Assembly (NCBI RefSeq): GCF_001447385.1
Contig: NZ_LLWQ01000154.1
Span: 62,001-126,000, forward strand
Direction: 5' to 3'
DNA length: 64,000 bases
Source: Paracoccus sp. MKU1
GTDB lineage: Bacteria > Pseudomonadota > Alphaproteobacteria > Rhodobacterales > Rhodobacteraceae
This document shows, piece after piece, positions 58,933 to 64,000 of this stretch. The notes under the pieces were generated by a model. It was not told the DNA's origin. It saw only the letters and a list, made by a program, of their open reading frames with translations, and made no database searches. A program made the translations under genes and the position numbers. Each line of letters begins with the position of its first letter. Positions within the stretch are counted from its first letter, which is position 1.

Positions 58933-59712
58933 ATGAGCATCCCCGTCCACGACCCCACCGCCCTGTCGCGCCTGTTCCACCTGAATTCCGAGCCCTGGCT
59001 GAACGAGGCCGCCTATCGCGCCGGCCCCTATCTGCAAGATTTCCGCAGCTATCCCCAGGCGCCGCGCGTGGTCTTGCCCGCGACCGGCCCCGGTGGGGTC
59101 GAGGCGCTGGCGATGGCGCGCCGCTCGACCCGCGCCTTCCTGCCCGAGCCCTTGCCGCTTGCGGCGCTGGCGCGGCTCCTGCGTGCCGGATACGGGCTGA
59201 CCGGCCCCGAGCCCTTCGAGACCGGCGGCCGTTTCCTGCGCCGCAGCGTGCCCTCGGCGGGCGGCACCTATCCGCTGGAGATCTATGCGCTGGTGGCGCG
59301 GGTCGAGGGGCTGGCGCCCGGCATCCACCACTACGACGCCCAGGGCGAGGCGATGGAATTGCTGCGCCCCGGCCCCTGGCAGGCCGAGGCCGAGCCGATG
59401 TTCTACACCTGGCCCTTCGTGGCCGAGGCGCCGGTGATCCTGTGCCTGGCCGCGATCTTTTCGCGCACGCAGAAGAAATACGGGCCGCGCGGCTATCGCT
59501 ATGTGCTGCTGGAGGCCGGGCATGCCGCGCAGAACCTCTGCCTCGTGGCGGCGGAACTGGGGCTGGCGAGCCTCTGCATGGGCGGGTTCCGCGACAGCCG
59601 GCTGAACGCGCTGATCGGGCTTGCCCAGCCGGGGGAGGGCGTGGTCTATACCCTGGCCTTCGGCCGCGCCGCCGCCCCGGGCGAGGTGCAGCCCGGCGAT
59701 GCGGGCCGATAG
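58933..59712 (+). CDS. SagB/ThcOx-family azoline dehydrogenase
   Basis: 259 residues, FMN nitroreductase fold. Oxidises thiazolines/oxazolines to aromatic azoles. Features: RRSTRAFLPEPLPLAALARLLRAGYGLTG, RRSVPSAGGTYPLEIYALVARVEGLAPGIHHY and YVLLEAGHAAQNLCLVAAELGLASL. Four bases after the YcaO stop. The predicted product therefore contains thiazoles rather than only thiazolines. Confidence 0.93.
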   Translation: MSIPVHDPTALSRLFHLNSEPWLNEAAYRAGPYLQDFRSYPQAPRVVLPATGPGGVEALAMARRSTRAFLPEPLPLAALARLLRAGYGLTGPEPFETGGRFLRRSVPSAGGTYPLEIYALVARVEGLAPGIHHYDAQGEAMELLRPGPWQAEAEPMFYTWPFVAEAPVILCLAAIFSRTQKKYGPRGYRYVLLEAGHAAQNLCLVAAELGLASLCMGGFRDSRLNALIGLAQPGEGVVYTLAFGRAAAPGEVQPGDAGR

Positions 59713-59833
59713 CGGCCGCTAAAAACCCCCGTTTTGCTGCGATGAACCGTTGATCGCGGCCCCGTTATGGCGAATCCTTGCAAAACCATGGGTTGCGGGT
59801 TCGTCGCGCGGCCGGTGCAAGTTGCGGCAAGGG

Positions 59834-61732
59834 ATGCGCATGGAACTGGACAGCCTCTTGCAGGTTCTGGGCGGTTTGCGCCTGCGCAAGGCGCGGGCGC
59901 TGCTGTATTTCCTGCTGGCCGACCGGACGCCGGTGCATCGCACGGAAAAGGTCACCGACCTGTTTTGGCAGAATTCGGACGAACGCAAGGCCTCCGCCTC
60001 GTATCGCCAGGCGGTCAAGCATATCCGCCGCGCCATGGAGGCCATGCCGGGCTGGGCCTTGGAGACCAGCGCGGGCGAGATCGCCTTGCGCCTGCCCGGC
60101 GGCTTCGTGCTGCAAGAGGAACTGGCGGCGCGGTTGTCCGGCCCGGGCTGGGACGCCGAGGAGGCCGGTCGCATCCGCCTGCTGATCGACCAGACCGTGC
60201 AGCTGGAAGGGATCAGCGCCTCGTTCGACAGCTGGCTGGCGATCACCCGGGCCACCTTGCTGGCCGGGGTGCGGCAAGTGCTGGACCGCCGGCTGGCCGG
60301 GCTGGCGGGCTCCGACCCCGAAACCCAGCGCCGGCTGGCCGAGTTTGCCGTGGCGCTTGAGCCCTCGAACGAGAATGCGACGCGGCTGTTGATGCGGCTG
60401 GACTGGCAGGCGGGCCGTCCGACCCGGGCCATCGAGCGATACAACACGCTTTACGCCCATCTCGACGAGATGTTCGACCAGGAGCCCGAGGCCGAGACCG
60501 TCGAGCTGCTGGCCGCCATCAAGCTCGATCCCGGCGGCGGCGGGCGGCACGGGCCGCAGCGCGACCGGCTGCCGCAGGTCAGCCTGTCGGTCCTGTTGCT
60601 GGATGCCGAGGGTGCGGGGCGCGACCTGGAAAGCCTGACCAACGTGCTGTTCGCCGATCTGCGCATGCGCATGGGCCGGTTCCGCGAATGGCACATCGTC
60701 GAGGAGAACGCGCCCGAGCCGGCGCAGGTCCGGGTCACGCTGAAGCCGTTCCACCTGCCCGGCGGGCTGCGGCTGTTCGTAGAGGTGCAGCGCGGCGCCG
60801 GCGGGCACCTGGTCTGGTCGGAATGGGTCGAGGCGCCGCAGACCGATTGGGAGGCCAAGGTCCGCGTGCTGCTGTCCAACATCGCCAACGCGCTGTCGGT
60901 GGTGGTCTCGGACCGCTCGCTGTCGGATTCCGGCTCGGGCATCTATGACGACTGGCTGAGGGCGCAGGCGCTGCTGGACAGCTGGTCGCCCGAGACCGAG
61001 GCCGAGGCGCTGGCCATCCTGCGCGAGATCGCCGCGCGCTCACCGCCCTTCGGCCCCGCCCATGCCGAACTGGCCGGCGCGCTGAACGTGCGCCATGTGC
61101 TTCTGCCCGGCACCTGCCAGACCGAGGAGCTGAAGCGCGACGCCATGCATCACGCCATCGTCGCCGTCACCGCAGACCCGCTGGACACCCGCGCCCATCG
61201 CGTGCTGGCCTGGTGCTTTTGCCACCTGGGCTATTTCGACCTGGCCGAGTTCCATTTCGACCAGGCGCTGGTTCTGAACCGCAACAACCCGCTGACGCTG
61301 GCCTCCTGCGCGCTCGGCTTTGCCTTTGCGGGCGATTTGAAGAAGGCCGGCGGGCTGGTCGCCGAGACCAAGCGCCATGCCGCGGTGATGGAACCCTTTC
61401 ACCAGATCTATCTGGCGGCGGCGGATTACCTTTGCGGCGATTTCGCGGCGGCGGCGCGGCAATGCGAAAGCGGCGCCGGGCTGATGCCGACGGTGGGCGG
61501 CTGGCACAGCGCCGCCTTGTGGCGGCTGGGGCAGGCCGAGGCGGCGGCGCGGCGGCTCGACGCCTATCTGGCCGAGCTGCGCGGGCAATGGCACGGCGCC
61601 CCCGATCCCACGGATGGGCAGATCCTCGACTGGTTTTCATCGGTCTTTCCCTTGCGCGACGAACGCTGGCGGCAAGAGCTGCGCGAGACGCTGGAACAGG
61701 CCGCCGCGGCCCGAAGCCGCTTTCCCGCCTAG
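59834..61732 (+). CDS. Large BTAD/SARP-like transcriptional regulator with TPR-type C-terminus
   Basis: About 632 residues from the ATG at 59834; another ATG two codons on, and a TTG at 59750, are alternatives. N-terminal OmpR/SARP-like winged helix (LRLRKARALLYFLLADRTPVHRTEKVTDLFW, SASYRQAVKHIRRAM), then a BTAD-type helical domain (RRLAEFAVALEPSNENATRLLMRLDWQAGRPTRAIERYNTLYAHLDEMF). A middle alpha/beta segment and TPR-like repeats to the end resemble the CadC/adenylate-cyclase-associated architecture. The first strand of the winged helix is short. Same strand as the biosynthesis genes, so probably the cluster regulator. Confidence 0.8.
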   Translation: MRMELDSLLQVLGGLRLRKARALLYFLLADRTPVHRTEKVTDLFWQNSDERKASASYRQAVKHIRRAMEAMPGWALETSAGEIALRLPGGFVLQEELAARLSGPGWDAEEAGRIRLLIDQTVQLEGISASFDSWLAITRATLLAGVRQVLDRRLAGLAGSDPETQRRLAEFAVALEPSNENATRLLMRLDWQAGRPTRAIERYNTLYAHLDEMFDQEPEAETVELLAAIKLDPGGGGRHGPQRDRLPQVSLSVLLLDAEGAGRDLESLTNVLFADLRMRMGRFREWHIVEENAPEPAQVRVTLKPFHLPGGLRLFVEVQRGAGGHLVWSEWVEAPQTDWEAKVRVLLSNIANALSVVVSDRSLSDSGSGIYDDWLRAQALLDSWSPETEAEALAILREIAARSPPFGPAHAELAGALNVRHVLLPGTCQTEELKRDAMHHAIVAVTADPLDTRAHRVLAWCFCHLGYFDLAEFHFDQALVLNRNNPLTLASCALGFAFAGDLKKAGGLVAETKRHAAVMEPFHQIYLAAADYLCGDFAAAARQCESGAGLMPTVGGWHSAALWRLGQAEAAARRLDAYLAELRGQWHGAPDPTDGQILDWFSSVFPLRDERWRQELRETLEQAAAARSRFPA

Positions 61733-62457
61733 CGGCACATGTTCGTGGCATAGATCCCGACCGAGCGGTGAAAGGCGCGCAGAGGGCTGGACATGATCTC
61801 GTTCTTCACGTCCTTGGCCGGTCGGCCGCTGCCGTCCTTGAACCGGCTGCGTTCGTGGATCGCCTGCTCCATATGCGCCTCCAGCGCGGCTTGCAGCGCG
61901 GGGGTCCAGCCCGGCTCGGCGCGGGCGGCGAACTCGCGCACCATCTCCAGGATCTCGGTCTGCATGCCGGCCAGCATCAGCGCCCGGTCCAGCTCGTAGG
62001 ACAGCGGCGGGCGGAACCCCTCGACCTCGCCCTGGGCGCGCAGCATGGCGTCGGCGATGCCCAGCGTCTCGTCCGAGGGCACCACCAGGATGCGGGTGTT
62101 GCGGTCGGGCTTCCTGCTGCCGCGGCGGCGGCTTTCGAACTCGATGCGGACGGTGGTGCCGTCCAGGATCGCCTCGCGCTCGGCATCGCTCAGCGGCGCC
62201 GCGCCGTCATGGGCCGAGAAGTCCTGCACGACCAGCGCGCGCTTGACGCGTTCCTCCAGCGCGTCCAGTTCGGCCTTGGGCACGCCGGACTTGCCGCGCT
62301 GCGACAGCTCGACCATCAGCCGGCCGATATATTCGACATTCAGCGGCTCGCCGTCGGCGCCCTTTTCGGCGCTGATGTTGCCGTCCTTGTGCAGCCATGC
62401 CTCGGGCTGGTCCACCTCGGCCCCGATGATGATGTATTTGCGGCGCGTCCCTGTCAT
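61729..62457 (-). CDS. Protein of unknown function (242 residues)
   Basis: Starts MTGTRRKYIIIGAEVDQPEAW at 62457 after a likely ribosome site. Largely hydrophilic. Contains a beta-rich first half (YIIIGAEV, VRIEFESRRRG, NTRILVVPSD) and a helical second half (LSYELDRALMLAGMQTEILEMVREFAARAEPGWTPALQAALEAH), ending in a free Cys-Arg. No signal peptide or membrane segment and no family I recognise. It lies 13 bases after the peroxidase gene on the same strand, so probably co-transcribed with it. Its TAG shares CTAG with the regulator stop. Confidence 0.8.
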   Translation of the reverse strand: MTGTRRKYIIIGAEVDQPEAWLHKDGNISAEKGADGEPLNVEYIGRLMVELSQRGKSGVPKAELDALEERVKRALVVQDFSAHDGAAPLSDAEREAILDGTTVRIEFESRRRGSRKPDRNTRILVVPSDETLGIADAMLRAQGEVEGFRPPLSYELDRALMLAGMQTEILEMVREFAARAEPGWTPALQAALEAHMEQAIHERSRFKDGSGRPAKDVKNEIMSSPLRAFHRSVGIYATNMCR

Positions 62458-62470
62458 GGTCGTTTCTCCG

Positions 62471-63886
62471 TCATTGCCTGGCAAGCGTGATGAGTTCCAG
62501 CATGGTCGCGGGCCGGGGCAGGCCGGCGGTCGCTTCGGTTTCGGGCGCCAGCACGACGCGGCGGATCGAGCCCAGCACCGAGCCGCGCAGCAAGGCGCTG
62601 CCCAGGGGGCCGAAGCCGCCGCGCCGGCCGTGCAGCTGTGCCTCGACCATCAGGAACTGGTAGAGCGGGCCCCATTCCAGCCCCTCGGCATCGATGCGGA
62701 TCGGCGCCTCGGGATGGGCGGCGGCGAAATCCTCGGCCAGCCGGGCGGGGGCGATGCGCGCGGGCCAGTCGCCGGGCAGGGCGGCGATGGCGGCACGGAT
62801 CGGATCGTTGCCCGGCCGCAGCGATCCGGCCTCGGCGGCCGAGCGGCTGTCCAGCGCGATCACCGCCGCCGCCGTCACCGGCGCGCGCAGCTCGGGCGCC
62901 ACGCTGGCCGAGATGCCGGTCAGCGGCGCGCTGGGGCTGGCGCCGAAGAACAGCGGCCAGTCGATGCGCCAGTCGGTCTCGGCCTCGCTGGGGGCATAGC
63001 CGCGCTTGAGCAGCGTGCCCAGGTTGTGCAGCCCCGAGCGGCCCAGATCATAGGCCGCCAGAGGCAGGGCGTGGAAGGCGCGGCACAGCCCGTGCAGCAG
63101 CGTGGTCTCGTCCAGTGCCCAGCAGCCGGGCAGGGTGTCGCCGTCCAGCGCGGCGATCTGGGGATGCAGGAAACGCGGCAGCAGGTCCCCGGCCAGGATG
63201 CCGTGCCAGCAGCGCACGGCATGGACGCGCGCCAGCACATAGGCGCGGAACGGCTCCTGCCCGCCGGCCGTCAGCGCGCGGGCCAGCCGGTTGTGGAACT
63301 GCATCCAGGCCACCGTCAGCTCGTGCAGCATCAGCGAGTCGCGGTTGCGCTCGTCGTAGATCGCGCGGATCGGCCGGGGATCGGGGTCCGACGAGGCGCC
63401 GGCGGCACGGGCGTAAAGCCGCGCCAGCCGCGCGCCGGGGGTCAGGCGGAACAGGCAGGTCTCGGGGTCGTAGACATGGGTCAGCATGGCCGGGCCGGGG
63501 CCATAGACCGTTTCCAGCGTCAGCGGATTGTCGATCAGGTTGTAGCGCCTGGCCGGGCCGACATCGCCTTCGGTCCGGGCATAGGGCACGCTGTCGGCGG
63601 GAACGCTGCTGCCCATGTCATGGCCCATCAGCTGGGCCAGATAGGTATAGCCCGAGGGGATATGCGCGGTCCGCTCCAGGCAGGCGACGCGCCAGTCCGG
63701 GGTGGTCCGCAGCAGGATCTGGGGCAGGTGCTGGGCGATGTCCGGGCGGTCGTCCCGGCGCGACAGCGGCGAGGCCAGCGCCCCCATGTCGCGCAGCGTT
63801 CCGCGCAGCGGGGCGCAGCCCATGGGACAGGCGCCTTGCCCCGGTCCCGGTCCTTGAAGGTTTCTGGCAAAACCGTCGTCACGCAT
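62471..63886 (-). CDS. Animal haem peroxidase family enzyme
   Basis: 471 residues from the ATG at 63886, preceded by TGAGGA; an upstream GTG would add four residues. Distal-histidine region LAQLMGHDMGSS (H89), the IYDERNRDSLMLHELTVAWMQFHNRLA block (residues about 176-202, with the conserved RN..L.LH and HN) and WHGILAGDLLPRFL. These are hallmarks of the peroxidase-cyclooxygenase superfamily. No signal peptide is seen. Substrate unknown; it may oxidise a small molecule or the nearby peptide product. Confidence 0.85.
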   Translation of the reverse strand: MRDDGFARNLQGPGPGQGACPMGCAPLRGTLRDMGALASPLSRRDDRPDIAQHLPQILLRTTPDWRVACLERTAHIPSGYTYLAQLMGHDMGSSVPADSVPYARTEGDVGPARRYNLIDNPLTLETVYGPGPAMLTHVYDPETCLFRLTPGARLARLYARAAGASSDPDPRPIRAIYDERNRDSLMLHELTVAWMQFHNRLARALTAGGQEPFRAYVLARVHAVRCWHGILAGDLLPRFLHPQIAALDGDTLPGCWALDETTLLHGLCRAFHALPLAAYDLGRSGLHNLGTLLKRGYAPSEAETDWRIDWPLFFGASPSAPLTGISASVAPELRAPVTAAAVIALDSRSAAEAGSLRPGNDPIRAAIAALPGDWPARIAPARLAEDFAAAHPEAPIRIDAEGLEWGPLYQFLMVEAQLHGRRGGFGPLGSALLRGSVLGSIRRVVLAPETEATAGLPRPATMLELITLARQ

Positions 63887-63894
63887 CGCGATCC

Positions 63895-64000
63895 TCACAA
63901 ATAGGGCAGGCCGGCCTCGTCGGTGAAAAGCGGCGCCGGCAGGTCGGGACGGCAGATCCAGACGCTGAGCGGCCCCTCGGGCGGCGAGATCTCATGGCAG
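63895..64000 (-). CDS. C-terminal end of an unidentified protein (cut by window edge)
   Basis: An open minus-strand frame enters from the right edge and ends TGA at 63895, nine bases before the peroxidase ATG. The visible tail of about 34 residues (ends PLFTDEAGLPYL) is too short to classify. Spacing suggests it is the upstream gene of the same operon. Confidence 0.6.
   Translation of the reverse strand, partial: CHEISPPEGPLSVWICRPDLPAPLFTDEAGLPYL

Overview
The window looks like a GC-rich alphaproteobacterial denitrifier, most probably a Paracoccus of the denitrificans/pantotrophus group. The reasons are: a narR-narK-narGHJI locus whose narK is a fusion of two transporters, a nos operon beginning with nosC and ending with nosX, a divergent pseudoazurin gene, FNR-type boxes of the TTGAT-N4-ATCAA class, an alphaproteobacterial SOS box (GTTC-N7-GTTC), and an imuA-imuB-dnaE2 cassette. 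The assignment rests on gene content and order; no database search was possible. I saw no tRNA, rRNA, insertion sequence or CRISPR array.

Layout. 1-3.3 kb: SOS mutagenesis cassette imuA-imuB-dnaE2 (minus strand, dnaE2 cut by the window edge) with a perfect LexA-type box. 3.5-9.1 kb: asparaginase with a FadR-type regulator, a possible 26-residue membrane peptide, a Bcr/CflA drug exporter, a siderophore-interacting reductase and Ada. 9.2-20.9 kb: nitrate respiration: narR divergent from narK-narG-narH-narJ-narI plus a parvulin and a small DUF2478-like protein. 21-27.5 kb: a minus-strand operon ubiT-ubiU-ubiV-nnrS facing a plus-strand operon ubiD-ubiX-ric, with one FNR-type box between them. These are oxygen-independent ubiquinone synthesis, NO tolerance and Fe-S repair genes. 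27.5-37.8 kb: a small unknown gene, pseudoazurin, and nosCRZDFYLX. 38.1-47.7 kb: acetate and overflow metabolism: acs, a DUF485 gene and actP, a single-domain receiver, pta-ackA, then phaC and an alcohol dehydrogenase on the other strand. 47.8-53.8 kb: haem uptake, hmuSTUV divergent from a TonB-dependent receptor.

54-61.7 kb holds the most unusual locus: a ribosomally made, post-translationally modified peptide (RiPP) cluster. A 130-residue precursor has a charged helical leader and a core with eleven regularly spaced cysteines. It is followed, tightly packed, by a cobalamin-domain radical SAM maturase, a ThiF/E1-like leader-binding cyclodehydratase partner with an N-terminal RRE-like region, a YcaO protein ending in a PxPxP-type tail, a SagB-type azoline dehydrogenase and a large BTAD/SARP-like regulator. 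This toolkit predicts a multi-thiazole peptide carrying an additional radical SAM modification. Converging on it from the right are an unrecognised protein, an animal-haem-peroxidase family enzyme and a truncated gene, which may or may not belong to the cluster. No dedicated exporter, leader protease or immunity gene is visible inside the window.

How it works together: most of the first 38 kb is a respiratory programme for low oxygen and nitrogen oxides. It has electron carriers made without O2 (UbiTUV, UbiD/X), nitrate reduction (Nar), N2O reduction (Nos) with pseudoazurin as electron donor, and damage control (NnrS, Ric). FNR-type sites link these units. The carbon block handles acetate in (Acs/ActP) and acetyl-CoA overflow (Pta/AckA, PhaC).
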